This document shows positions 45,957 to 54,345 of a DNA stretch of 64,000 nucleotides, in pieces. This stretch comes from Sphingobium cyanobacteriorum (GTDB lineage: Bacteria > Pseudomonadota > Alphaproteobacteria > Sphingomonadales > Sphingomonadaceae): positions 62,001-126,000 of the forward strand of contig NZ_JAUQOM010000007.1 in NCBI RefSeq assembly GCF_030580935.1, written 5' to 3'. The notes under the pieces are model-generated. The model saw only the letters and a program-made list of their open reading frames with translations. It did no database searches and was not told where the DNA came from. The translations under genes were made by a program, and so were the position numbers. How positions within the stretch are numbered: the stretch's first letter is position 1; each line of letters begins with the position of its first letter.

Positions 45957-48602
45957 ATGTCGGGCACACGCGCCAAGACTTTCGAAACGGTGACCAGGAG
46001 CGAACAGATCAAGCTCAAAGCCCGGCGCAAGGCGCTTGGCGTCGCGGACGACAAGAATGTCGCGGGCCTCGCCCTGTCAGGCGGAGGCATTCGCAGCGCG
46101 ACTTTCTCGCTCGGCTTTCTCCAGGCCCTGAGCGCGCGAGGCTGCATTCCGAACATCGACTATCTTTCAACGGTCTCGGGCGGCAGTTATATCGGAAGCT
46201 TCTTCGGGGCCCTCTTCGTGACGTCCAAGGCTCGTGGCGACACACCCGACGCCGTGACAAGGCCGGATTTCGATCCCAAGAAGCCGCTTCAATCCCCGCT
46301 CGGCACCGAAGCCGTGCGACGACTTCGCGATTCGGGCAGATATCTTACGCCTGCCGGCACCAGCGACGCATTTTTCGGCGCCTCTGTCGTCATGCGCAAC
46401 TGGGTTGCGCTGCAGCTTGCCATCGGTCCGACCGTATTGCTGGCCTTCTGGATCCTGTGTACCGCGCAACTGGAACTCAAGACCATGGGCCTGTTTGACC
46501 ATGGAGTGCTCAAAAACTGGAAACCGTCGGTCAACATCATCCTGGGCATCGGCTGCATGGCCGCACTGGCGCTTGTTCTGGGGCGTGGTGCTGCCTACTG
46601 GCTGACCCGACGCGACTGGATTCCGGGCGCGCGTTGGAAACGGGTCACGGGCAATTTCTATTTCTGGGGCATCGGTCTTTTCATCGCCTTCATGAGCGCG
46701 CCGTGGTGGGCCAGCCAATGGCTTCTCGCGTGGGTTCCCGCGCCCGGCTTGCCATCGGCCTTCGCCGCCGCGGTCGCGACCATCGCCCTTCTCTCCCATG
46801 TGGGGGCGGAGGCCGCGCATGGCGGCATCGTCTATTCTCGGACCCCTCCCAACGCTTCTCCCGCAGAGATCGCCGAACAGCGTCGGCGCGATCAGCGTAA
46901 TCCACGCCTCCTCATCTCGGCGGAGGACCGGGTTCGTACAGCACTGAGCGGCGGCATGGCGAGCGCGCTCATGCTGTTTCTTCTGTGCCTGGCCCTTCTG
47001 ACCGTGGACAGGCTGGCGTCGGGTGCCATCACAAACGCGATCGTAACCGCAAAGGCGTTTTTCGCGGCGCTCGGCGAGGGGAAGATCTGGCAAAGCCTCG
47101 CCAGCGCCTGGCCGATCGCCGCGGCGGCCGGCCCGCCACTGCTGAGTTTCCTCAGCAACAGGGCGCTCAACGCAACCAAGGATGAGAGCGGGCGGAAAGG
47201 CCGGATCACGGGCCGCCTGGCTGGCGCGCTGCCAACGCTGCTCGTCATCGGCGCCGTGCTGCTCCTCCTGCTCTGGATCCTACTCTGGAGCGCAGTCGCC
47301 CATTACTTCTTCGAACAGGACATTCAGGTCGGGACTGCAAGGGTGGTCCTCATCGCGCTGGTGATTGTTAATCTGTGCCAGTCGCTGTCCTTTTCGTTCA
47401 TCAATCTCTCGTCGCTCTCGACATTTTACGCCGCGCGCCTGCGGCGAGCCTATATCGGCGCTTCAAGCTATGGCCGGGAGGCCACCAACGGCCGCCAAGA
47501 CGACCCGCAGGACTGGATCGATGTCGAAGGCTACTATCGCGACGGAATCGCCAATGGGGCGCCCTTGCATCTCATCAATGTGACGATCGCCGAGACGATC
47601 GCCGGCACTTCCAATCTGGTCGCGCGCGATCGCAAGGGAAAGCCGATGCATCTCTCTCCAGCGGGGCTCGCCTATGAAGGCGACACGCCCGGCACCACCG
47701 TCGCGCGGGGTGTCCGCTGGGGCGAGGAACTGCCGCTGGCCAATTGGATCGCGATATCGGGAGCGGCAGTATCGGCCGCCATCGGCTCAGGAACTTCGCT
47801 TGCGACGTCCATCCTCGCCACTCTGTCCAATGTGCGCCTGGGCTATTGGTGGAAACAGGATAGAAAGCGCCGCCCGCTCGGCCCTCTTTGGTCGGGTTGG
47901 CGCGATACCGTACAGAATTATCTGCTCCTGGAACTTCGCGGTGCGTTCGACGGAACACGACGGCAGCGCTGGTATCTGACCGATGGCGGACATTTCGAGA
48001 ATATGGGCGTCTATCCGCTGCTCCAGCGCAGGCTGCCCTTCATCATCGCCTGCGACAATGGCGCCGATCCCCAGTATCGCATGTCCGATCTCATGCGCCT
48101 TATCGGCCGGGCAAAGACTGACCTGGGCGTCATCATCCGGTTCGCCGAAGAGGCTGATCTCACGGTGTTGCTGGGCAAGGATTCACCCTTGTCCGAGACG
48201 ATTGTCCCGTTGTCATCACTTATCAAGCCTGCCTCGACGACAACGCCCGACAAGGCGATCGCGGCGCTGGCTTTCATAACCTATGCCGACCAGACGCAGG
48301 GCAAGCTGCTGCTGGTAAAGCCACGGCTCAATTTTTCGGAACCGCCCGAAATCCTAGCCTATCACAGCCAGCATGGTTGCCAGGATTTCCCGCAGCAAAC
48401 GACAGGCGACCAGTTTTTCGACGAAGAACAATGGGAAGCCTATCGTGCGTTGGGAGAGCGGGCCGGACAGGCGCTGTTTCCAGACAAGATGGCCGACCAG
48501 GGCGCATGGACCCCGGCCGGCGCGTTGACGCATCGCCTGCCGGCAAACCAGGCTGGGACGGCCGTCGTCAAGGACCAGCCTAAGAAAGACCTGCCGACAT
48601 GA
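45957..48602 (+). CDS. Patatin-like phospholipase with multi-pass membrane insertion
   Basis: 881-residue protein. The patatin oxyanion loop is in VAGLALSGGGIRSATFSLGF (GGGIR, residues 42-46). The nucleophile elbow DYLSTVSGGSYIGS places Ser74 with Thr in place of the first Gly of GxSxG. The catalytic Asp is in YLTDGGHFENMGVYPL (Asp676). Between them, residues about 150-540 hold some seven to nine hydrophobic segments (for example 150-172, 192-215, and TLLVIGAVLLLLLWILLWS). ATG 45957 has GAAGGGG 6 bases upstream. It is expected to be a membrane-embedded lipid acyl hydrolase. Proteins of this size are sometimes named RpoH suppressor in rhizobia, as I recall. The stop overlaps the next ORF (ATGA). 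Confidence 0.88.
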   Translation: MSGTRAKTFETVTRSEQIKLKARRKALGVADDKNVAGLALSGGGIRSATFSLGFLQALSARGCIPNIDYLSTVSGGSYIGSFFGALFVTSKARGDTPDAVTRPDFDPKKPLQSPLGTEAVRRLRDSGRYLTPAGTSDAFFGASVVMRNWVALQLAIGPTVLLAFWILCTAQLELKTMGLFDHGVLKNWKPSVNIILGIGCMAALALVLGRGAAYWLTRRDWIPGARWKRVTGNFYFWGIGLFIAFMSAPWWASQWLLAWVPAPGLPSAFAAAVATIALLSHVGAEAAHGGIVYSRTPPNASPAEIAEQRRRDQRNPRLLISAEDRVRTALSGGMASALMLFLLCLALLTVDRLASGAITNAIVTAKAFFAALGEGKIWQSLASAWPIAAAAGPPLLSFLSNRALNATKDESGRKGRITGRLAGALPTLLVIGAVLLLLLWILLWSAVAHYFFEQDIQVGTARVVLIALVIVNLCQSLSFSFINLSSLSTFYAARLRRAYIGASSYGREATNGRQDDPQDWIDVEGYYRDGIANGAPLHLINVTIAETIAGTSNLVARDRKGKPMHLSPAGLAYEGDTPGTTVARGVRWGEELPLANWIAISGAAVSAAIGSGTSLATSILATLSNVRLGYWWKQDRKRRPLGPLWSGWRDTVQNYLLLELRGAFDGTRRQRWYLTDGGHFENMGVYPLLQRRLPFIIACDNGADPQYRMSDLMRLIGRAKTDLGVIIRFAEEADLTVLLGKDSPLSETIVPLSSLIKPASTTTPDKAIAALAFITYADQTQGKLLLVKPRLNFSEPPEILAYHSQHGCQDFPQQTTGDQFFDEEQWEAYRALGERAGQALFPDKMADQGAWTPAGALTHRLPANQAGTAVVKDQPKKDLPT

Positions 48603-48704
48603 TCCGGGTGGCACGGACAGATCCGCGGTTTTCCTCGCTTTATCGCGCCACGGTCGCGCGCGGCTGGGACAAGCTGCGCGCCTATTACGCGCTCGACCCG
48701 CTAG

Positions 48705-49852
48705 CACTACTTTGGCAGAAATGTGGAATGCGGTGGTGATAGCGCCGTTCCGCAATTCGGACAGCAGCGCGACGGCGGACGTAACAGGCGATCAAGGATG
48801 GCCTGACGGACGGCCGGGAAACTCGGCTGGGGTGGCGGACCGGAGAGTCTTTTTTTCCGCCCCGCCTGAGCGAGCCTTCATGTTTGGAGGAAGGCATAGG
48901 CGATCATTGTCATGAGCGCATGGCGATGCAGCCCGGTCCACGAGCGACCTTCGAAATGGTCGAGATCGAGTTCCTCCTTGAGTTGCTGATGCGCCTGTTC
49001 GCATATCCAGCGCGCCTTGATGGCGCCAGCGACGTCCTTGATCGGCGTGTCGGCGGGAAGATCAGTTGCACGTCTGCGGGATAGATCTTCTGGTGACGGG
49101 GAACGCCGACGGCCCAGCACAATCCTCGATCGCTGAGCGCCTGCCGGAAGGGCGCTGACAGGCCGTAGCCGGCATCCGCAAGGACGCAGCCACAGCGCAC
49201 GCCGGCAGCCAGGACGCGGTCGATCTCCTCAATGGCGATGTCAGGCTTTGTGCGATAGGCTTGGAACGCTTCGGGCACGCCCGCCCTTGTCATCCGGGGC
49301 GTATCGTTAGTCCAGCTTTCCGGCAGGAACAGTCGCAGGCCCAGCATGAGCGGAACTTCCCCCGAGGCCAGCGTCAACCGATACCAGCGTCTGGCAATTG
49401 GCGTTCTTGCCCAGGGCCGAGGCATACTGAGGGGCAACACCGACCGACGCATTGCCCTTCTTCGGCAAGGCCGTGTCGTCGATGATCAGCCACGCTTTCT
49501 CGCCGCCGACGAGATCATCGGCCTGTTGCCACAACGTCGCTTCCAGCGGTGCGCTGTCCCAAAGCCTCGCCCCGATGAAATGGTGGAGCCGGTCATAGCT
49601 GAGTGCTTCGGCGCGTGCCGCCATCGGCTGGATACTCTTGCGATCACCCGGACCGATCAGTCCCGCAATATAGGCCGGGCACATCCGCCGCCGCATCTTA
49701 TTGCCAAGCCTCTTTAAAAACGGCTCAAGCCAGCGTTCCAGAGCGCGCTGCCACTCCGTATCCACAGCCAGCCTCCATCAAAGCTGGCTCCCCATGAATC
49801 ACGCATCCCACGTCAGGGGAATCCCAAAAGTCATTTTTCTGCCAAAGTAGTG
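48705..49852 (-). mobile_element. Degenerate IS701-family insertion sequence
   Basis: The ends are perfect 17-bp inverted repeats: CACTACTTTGGCAGAAA at 48705-48721 and its complement at 49836-49852. Flanks are CTAG on the left and ATAG on the right, a nearly matching 4-bp target site (from memory the family makes 4-bp duplications of this kind). At 1148 bp it is shorter than the roughly 1.4-1.5 kb I expect, in agreement with an internal deletion in its transposase gene. Confidence 0.85.
48707..49765 (-). pseudogene. IS701-family transposase, frameshifted, internally deleted and with nonsense codon
   Basis: The N-terminal part (frame from 49765: MDTEWQRALERWLEPFLKRL, IDDTALPKKGNASVGVAPQY with the first catalytic Asp) breaks at an extra G near 49378. 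It continues in a second frame from LTLASGEVPLMLGLRLFLPES through [15 protein letters not shown] to [10 protein letters not shown]. It then jumps, at a short repeat near 49050-49065, to [20 protein letters not shown] in a third frame. The portion normally between these blocks (on the order of 100 residues) is missing. TGA at 48878-48880 interrupts the C terminus after AFLQT, and the frame goes on to TAG inside the terminal repeat. It cannot make active transposase. Confidence 0.85.
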
Positions 49853-49866
49853 ATAGAGCATCAGGC

Positions 49867-49892
49867 CCTGTTCCCGCGCCGTCGGGAACAGG
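49867..49892. repeat. 10-bp perfect stem-loop right of the IS
   Basis: CCTGTTCCCG (49867-49876) and CGGGAACAGG (49883-49892) pair perfectly around CGCCGT. It lies 15 bp outside the IS right end, inside the proposed interrupted ORF. Confidence 0.6.
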
Positions 49893-49941
49893 CAGCGCCA
49901 TACTGCGCCTGGCAAGGCCGCTATGATATTGCGATCAACGT

Positions 49942-49965
49942 CATCCTCCCCGGCAGGGGAGGATG
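49942..49965. repeat. 10-bp perfect stem-loop, C/G-rich dispersed repeat
   Basis: CATCCTCCCC and GGGGAGGATG pair perfectly with loop GGCA. This is the same CCTCCCC/GGGGAGG class as the gaps at 1.4, 12.3 and 25.0 kb, and probably marks the boundary where unique accessory sequence ends before mlaA. Confidence 0.55.
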
Positions 49966-50020
49966 CGCTTCGCTTGGTGGGACACCAGGCCGGGTTTGCA
50001 AAGCACAGCATTGCCAAATG

Positions 50021-50060
50021 AAAAGGGCGTCATGCGCACAGAGAGAATGACGCCCTTTCT
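50021..50060 (-). terminator. Strong hairpin downstream of mlaA
   Basis: AAAGGGCGTCAT (50022-50033) and ATGACGCCCTTT (50047-50058) form a perfect 12-bp stem around 13 bases. Read on the minus strand it follows the mlaA stop by about 20 bp and ends in CCCTTTTC. Confidence 0.75.
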
Positions 50061-50078
50061 GATCTTCGGCCGCTTCGC

Positions 50079-51050
50079 CTATTGCGGCGCATCCGTCGCA
50101 GGCGCGTCCACCTCATCCGCATAGGGATCGGGCAGCACGACCTTGGGCGCATCCTTCTTGCCCGGCGTGCGGATCCCGTCGCCATAGATGGGCACGACCG
50201 GCTCCGCCGGCACGCGCCCGTGCAGCGCGTCGATCTCCGCCTGCCGCTGCTTGAGATAGAGGGTCTTGTAAACGGTATAGGGGTCATCCTCCTTGCGGAT
50301 GGCCGTGATCGTCTCGTCAAATGCGGCGCGCTCGCCCAACTGGTTCAGGACGGTCGCGGGAATGACATAGGCGGGCTTGAACACTTTGGGGCCGAGCGCG
50401 AAGGGCAGGATCAGCTTGTCCGCCGTGTCGCCGATGATATCGCGCAGCGTGGTCGGCCCGACAATCGGCAGATACATATACGGTCCAGGCCCGACACCAT
50501 AGAAGCCCAGCGTATTGGCGATGCCATTTTCGCGATGGGGCAGGTTGAACGGCTTGCGCCGGGCGACATCGAACAGGCCGACAAAGCCCAGGGTCGAATT
50601 GACCCCGAAACGCCCGGCCGTCTCGAACGCCTTGCCCGGCTTGAACTGGAGCAGATAGGCGGCCGCCACGATCGGCTCCCCCAGATTGGAGAAGAAGTTG
50701 CGCAACCCCTTGCGCACAGGGCGGGGCAGGCCCTTGTTATAGGCTTTGGCGACCGGCTCCACCACCGCCTTGTCCACCGACTGCACCGCCTCGAAACTCT
50801 TGGCGTTGAGCTGCTCCAGCGGATCGCCCTTGGGCGCGCCCTTGTCGCCGGTGACGACGATATCCTGCGCGCCCTCCTGCGGCGGTGCGGACGGGGGCAC
50901 GGGGGCAGGCGCGGATATGGCAACCGGCGGCGCGGATGGCGCGCCATCCTGCATCGCGATCACCTCGACCGTAACGGCCAGTTGCGGCGCTGCGGCTTGC
51001 GCCTGCGTGCCTATCATCATCATTCCCGCAGCAACGGCCGGCACCAGCAT
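50079..51050 (-). CDS. mlaA: MlaA/VacJ family outer-membrane lipid asymmetry protein
   Basis: Outer-membrane partner of the Mla system that removes misplaced phospholipids. The 323-residue protein has the MlaA core with DPLEQLNAKSFEAVQSVDKAV, VRKGLRNFFSNLGEPIVAAA, FGVNSTLGFVGLFDVAR, FYGVGPGPYMYLPIVGPTTL and YTVYKTLYLKQRQAEIDALH. The N terminus is a cleavable signal peptide (MLVPAVAAGMMMIGTQAQA) without a lipobox Cys. A Pro/Ala-rich linker (about 35-65) precedes the core, and a 45-residue tail follows. Other mla genes are not in the window. Confidence 0.92.
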   Translation of the reverse strand: MLVPAVAAGMMMIGTQAQAAAPQLAVTVEVIAMQDGAPSAPPVAISAPAPVPPSAPPQEGAQDIVVTGDKGAPKGDPLEQLNAKSFEAVQSVDKAVVEPVAKAYNKGLPRPVRKGLRNFFSNLGEPIVAAAYLLQFKPGKAFETAGRFGVNSTLGFVGLFDVARRKPFNLPHRENGIANTLGFYGVGPGPYMYLPIVGPTTLRDIIGDTADKLILPFALGPKVFKPAYVIPATVLNQLGERAAFDETITAIRKEDDPYTVYKTLYLKQRQAEIDALHGRVPAEPVVPIYGDGIRTPGKKDAPKVVLPDPYADEVDAPATDAPQ

Positions 51051-51280
51051 GTTCTTATCCTAACAGCAGTCCTGCGCTCTCCCCGCACGACCCTTCAAAC
51101 AGCCTGAATGTCCCGGACATGTCCCGTCCGTATTACATCGGGCATACAGTGCGGCTAGAGGTGGTGGCGATGGCCGTCAATAGCAAGGCGGCGCCACCGG
51201 CCCGCTGGACAAGGCCGCTCACCGCAGCCCGGTGCGCCATCATACAGTTTGATACAATTTCTTTCCTCGTCCGGTTTGCA

Positions 51281-51300
51281 ATTGCGAGTCGTTCGCGTTA
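51281..51300 (+). promoter_or_regulatory. Fur-like iron-responsive operator upstream of the PepSY-apbE operon
   Basis: ATTGCGAGTCGTTCGCGTTA has an imperfect dyad (TTGCGA...TTCGCG) and lies 40 bp before the PepSY-protein ATG. It shares ATTGCGA-x-T-x-GTTC with a site in front of the TonB-dependent receptor gene (57846-57864). The match to a Fur/iron box is by eye only. Confidence 0.45.
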
Positions 51301-51340
51301 TTGGGTCGCATCCTTTCTTGCAGGACTGCCCGCTTTCCCG

Positions 51341-51988
51341 ATGCACGGAACCGCCCCTATCCAGACCCAGAAAAACAGGAAGAGCGCCAGGGCCTTCTGG
51401 ATGAAGCAGCTACACACCTGGCATTGGGTGAGTTCGGCGATCAGCCTGATCGGCCTGCTGCTGTTCGCCTTCACCGGCATCACGCTCAACCACGCCGCCG
51501 ATGTCGAGGGCGCGCCGCGAACGGTCGAAAAAAGCGCCACCCTGCCCGCCAACCTGTTGCGGCAGGTCGCGGCCGACGATGCGCCCGACGCGAAGAAGCC
51601 GCTGCCCGCCCCGGTCGCCGCCTGGGTGGAAAACAGCATCGGCCAGAGCGGTGCCGGCATCGCCGAATGGTCCGCCGACGAAGTCTATCTCGCCCTGCCC
51701 CGCCCCGGCGGCGACGGCTGGGTCGCGATCGACCGGCATAGCGGCGCCGTGACCAGCGAAGCGACCAGCCGTGGCTGGATCAGCTACCTGAACGATCTGC
51801 ACAAGGGCCGCAACGCCGGCACCGCCTGGACATGGTTCATCGACATTTTCGCGGTCGCCTGCTTCCTCTTCGCGCTGACCGGCCTGCTGCTGCTTCAGCT
51901 TCATGCAAAGAAGCGCCCGTCCACCTGGCCGCTGGTCGCGGCCGGCCTCGCCATCCCGGCGATCCTCGCCATCCTCTTCATCCACTAA
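51341..51988 (+). CDS. PepSY-associated transmembrane protein (iron/flavin electron transfer module)
   Basis: 215-residue inner-membrane protein with three hydrophobic helices (about 29-50, 165-187 and 196-213) and a periplasmic PepSY-like loop of about 110 residues (GDGWVAIDRHSGAVTSEATSR). His25, His28, His51, His154 and His188 sit at helix edges and could bind b-type haem for transmembrane electron flow (inference). ATG 51341 (MHGTAPIQTQKNRKSARAFW) is chosen over upstream starts because it follows the Fur-like site. It is first of a four-gene operon with DUF2271, DUF4198 and apbE genes. Confidence 0.85.
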   Translation: MHGTAPIQTQKNRKSARAFWMKQLHTWHWVSSAISLIGLLLFAFTGITLNHAADVEGAPRTVEKSATLPANLLRQVAADDAPDAKKPLPAPVAAWVENSIGQSGAGIAEWSADEVYLALPRPGGDGWVAIDRHSGAVTSEATSRGWISYLNDLHKGRNAGTAWTWFIDIFAVACFLFALTGLLLLQLHAKKRPSTWPLVAAGLAIPAILAILFIH

Positions 51989-51999
51989 CGGGGGAATTT

Positions 52000-52524
52000 A
52001 TGCAGATCCGCCACAGCCTGTTGCTGACCGGCACCGCCGCGCTCGGCGTCGCCGCCGCGCCCGCCAGCGCGCAGACGCTGAACCTCAGCGTCGCCATCCC
52101 GCGCCTGTCGGTCGCCGAATATCACCGCCCCTATGTCGCCATCTGGATCGAGAAGGAGGGCGCTGCGCCCCGTACCCTGTCGGTCTGGTATGATGTCGAC
52201 AAGGCCAAGGGCGAAGGCACCAAATGGCTGCGTGACGTGCGCCAGTGGTGGCGCGCATCGGGGCGGACGATGCGCTTCCCGGCCGATGGCGTGACTGGCG
52301 CGACCCGCGCGCCCGGCGACCAGAAGATCGCCTTCACCGCCGGCAGGGGGCCGCTCGGTCCACTCGCGCCCGGCAACTACACGCTGCTGGTCGAGGCCGC
52401 ACGCGAAGTGGGCGGGCGTGAAGTCCTCCGCCTGCCCTTTTCCTGGCCGCCCCGTCCGGGCGCAACGGTCAAGGCCGCAGGCAGCAGCGAACTGGGCGCG
52501 ATAACCCTCACCTTCGGCAAATAA
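52000..52524 (+). CDS. DUF2271 periplasmic protein with ApbE flavinylation motif
   Basis: 174-residue exported protein with signal peptide MQIRHSLLLTGTAALGVAAA and cleavage after ASA-Q. The DUF2271 core includes YHRPYVAIWIEKEGAAPRTL, LRDVRQWWRASGRT and a final ELGAITLTFGK. The segment PADGVTGATRAPG contains D96-G-V-T-G-A-T102, the form of sites to which ApbE attaches FMN (last Thr). This suggests it is a periplasmic flavoprotein receiving electrons from the PepSY protein. The start is 12 bp after the previous stop. Confidence 0.85.
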   Translation: MQIRHSLLLTGTAALGVAAAPASAQTLNLSVAIPRLSVAEYHRPYVAIWIEKEGAAPRTLSVWYDVDKAKGEGTKWLRDVRQWWRASGRTMRFPADGVTGATRAPGDQKIAFTAGRGPLGPLAPGNYTLLVEAAREVGGREVLRLPFSWPPRPGATVKAAGSSELGAITLTFGK

Positions 52525-52531
52525 GGGGACG

Positions 52532-53371
52532 ATGACGATGAAGGCCAAATATCTCATCACCGGCGCGCTCGCCGCGCTGATGCTCTCCGGCGCGGCGCAG
52601 GCCCATCGCCAGTGGATGCTGCCATCCTCCACCACCCTGTCGGGCAATGACAGTTGGGTGACGGTGGACGCGGCCGTGTCCAACGACCTGTTTTATTTCG
52701 AACATGTGGCGATGCCGACCGACTCGATCGTCGTCACCGAACCGGACGGTGCGACCGGCAGGATCGAAAATGCCGCCAAGGGCCGCTATCGTTCCACATT
52801 CGATGTCCACCTGACCAAGCCCGGCACCTATCGCATCGCCAGCGTGACGACCGGGGTGATGGGCAGCTACATGCTGAACGGCAAGCAGGAACGGTTGCCG
52901 CGCGGCACCACCAGGGACAAGCTGGCCAGCATCATCCCCGCCGGCGCGACCGATGTGCAGACCGCCGACATGGCCAGCCGCAACGAGATTTTCGTGACGC
53001 TGGGCGCGCCGACGACGACCCTCTTCACGCCGACCGGCACCGGCATCGAACTGGCCCCCGTCACCCACCCCAATGACCTGGTGGCGGGCGAAGCCGCAAC
53101 CTTCCAGTTCCTGCTCGACGGCAAGCCGGCCGCTGGCCTGAAAGTCACGGTCATCCCCGGCGGCATTCGCTACCGCGACGCGCTGGGCCAGATCGACCTT
53201 GTGGCCGACCAGGACGGCAAGGTCGCGGTCACATGGCCCAACCCCGGCCCCTACTGGCTGAACGCCAGCCTGGGCGGCGGCCGTGAAGGCGGCGGCGAAG
53301 GGCGTCCCGCCGCCGGTCCGCTGCCCCGCCGGGCCAGCTATGTCACCACATTGGAAGTGCTGGCCCCCTGA
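52532..53371 (+). CDS. DUF4198 domain periplasmic protein
   Basis: 279-residue exported protein: signal peptide MTMKAKYLITGALAALMLSG with cleavage at AQA-H, then HRQWMLPSSTTLSGNDSWVT, whose N-terminal His may bind metal. The DUF4198 beta-rich core continues with TFDVHLTKPGTYRIAS and AATFQFLLDGKPAAGLKV, and a Gly/Arg-rich loop before the end. DUF4198 proteins are linked to metal (Ni/Co/Fe) uptake loci. AAGGGG precedes the ATG. The stop CTGA overlaps the proposed apbE start. Confidence 0.85.
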   Translation: MTMKAKYLITGALAALMLSGAAQAHRQWMLPSSTTLSGNDSWVTVDAAVSNDLFYFEHVAMPTDSIVVTEPDGATGRIENAAKGRYRSTFDVHLTKPGTYRIASVTTGVMGSYMLNGKQERLPRGTTRDKLASIIPAGATDVQTADMASRNEIFVTLGAPTTTLFTPTGTGIELAPVTHPNDLVAGEAATFQFLLDGKPAAGLKVTVIPGGIRYRDALGQIDLVADQDGKVAVTWPNPGPYWLNASLGGGREGGGEGRPAAGPLPRRASYVTTLEVLAP

Positions 53372-54345
53372 TCCAGCCCGATTCCGGCGTCCGTGTCGCG
53401 ATCGCGCCCGGCCTGTCGCCCGAACAATTTGTCGGGCGACGGCGCAGCGGCGCTGTCGTCCTTCTGGGCGGCCCCACCATGGGCACCAACTGGTCGGCGC
53501 AGATCGTCGATCCGCCCGCCGGCTGCGCCGCCATGATAGAGGGCGTGCTGGCCGGCATCATCGCCCAGATGAGCCATTGGGAAGCGGACTCCGCCATCAG
53601 CCGCTTCAACCGCACACCGCCGGGCACATGGATGCCGCTGCCGGCCGCCATGCTGACGGTGCTGCGCGCCGGCATCGCGATGGCGCGGCTGTCGGGCGGG
53701 GCGTTCGATCCCGCGATCGGCCGGCTGGTCGACCATTGGGGCTTCGGCCCCGCGCACCGGCCGGCATCGCCCACCGCCCTTGCCGCCCCCTGGACCCGGA
53801 TCGAGACAGAGGGCGACCGCGCCCGCCGCCTGGCCGATGTCACGCTCGATTTCTCCGGCATTGCCAAGGGGCATGCCGTCGATGCGGTCGCGGCCGCGCT
53901 GCGCGGGCTGGGCGTCGCCAGCTTCCTGGTCGAAATCGGCGGCGAACTGCGCGGTGATGGCATAAAGCCCGATATCCAGCCCTGGTGGGTCGATGTCGAA
54001 GCGCCGCCGGGCCTGGCCGTGCCCATCCTGCGCATCGCGCTTTGCGGCCTGTCGGTCGCCACGTCGGGCGACTATCGCCGCTTCCGGCTGGAGGGCGACC
54101 GCCGCCTGTCGCACAGCATCGACCCGCGCACCGGCACCCCGATCGCACCGGGCGTCGCCTCCGTCACCGTCCTGCACGACAGCGCGATGATGGCCGACGC
54201 CTGGGCCACCGCCATCACCGTGCTCGGCCCGGACAAGGGCATGACCCTCGCCACCCGCCACGACCTCGCCGCCCGCCTCGTCCTGCGCACGGACAGCGGC
54301 GCGCAGGAATATATGACGCCCAAACTGGCGGCGATGCTGGAATGA
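53368..54345 (+). CDS. apbE: FAD:protein FMN transferase ApbE (probable CTG start)
   Basis: Transfers FMN from FAD to Thr/Ser of target proteins outside the cytoplasm. Motifs are PTMGTNWSAQ, WEADSAISRFN, GGAFDPAIGRLVDHWGFG, VTLDFSGIAKGHAVDAVA, LVEIGGELRGDG and SHSIDPRTGTPIAPGVASV, then MMADAWATAITVLGP. The first ATG (53479) starts exactly at the conserved MGT and has no Shine-Dalgarno. The 37 codons before it read as coding sequence, back to CTG 53368 in the DUF4198 stop (CTGA), with GGAAG 10 bases upstream. The product is 325 residues from CTG or 288 from ATG. The likely target is the DUF2271 protein. Confidence 0.88.
   Translation: MIQPDSGVRVAIAPGLSPEQFVGRRRSGAVVLLGGPTMGTNWSAQIVDPPAGCAAMIEGVLAGIIAQMSHWEADSAISRFNRTPPGTWMPLPAAMLTVLRAGIAMARLSGGAFDPAIGRLVDHWGFGPAHRPASPTALAAPWTRIETEGDRARRLADVTLDFSGIAKGHAVDAVAAALRGLGVASFLVEIGGELRGDGIKPDIQPWWVDVEAPPGLAVPILRIALCGLSVATSGDYRRFRLEGDRRLSHSIDPRTGTPIAPGVASVTVLHDSAMMADAWATAITVLGPDKGMTLATRHDLAARLVLRTDSGAQEYMTPKLAAMLE

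Larger units (their letters stand above)
48599..50050 (+). pseudogene. Small ORF coupled to the patatin gene, interrupted by an IS element
   Basis: ATG 48599 overlaps the patatin stop (ATGA) and opens MIRVARTDPRFSSLYRATVA, continuing to ...AYYALDPL at the IS border (48704). Beyond the IS, from 49857, the sequence EHQALFPRRREQAAPYCAWQ continues to TGA 50048. Joining 48599-48704 to 49857-50050 gives exactly 300 bases, 99 codons plus stop, in one frame. The right half contains two strong hairpins (49867-49892 and 49942-49965), so its last third may not be original coding sequence. No family is recognised. Confidence 0.4.

Noticed and set aside
49850-50050. Stand-alone 66-codon ORF starting at GTG 49850
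   Set aside because: The GTG lies in the IS right end; the frame is better read as the right half of the ORF interrupted by the IS.
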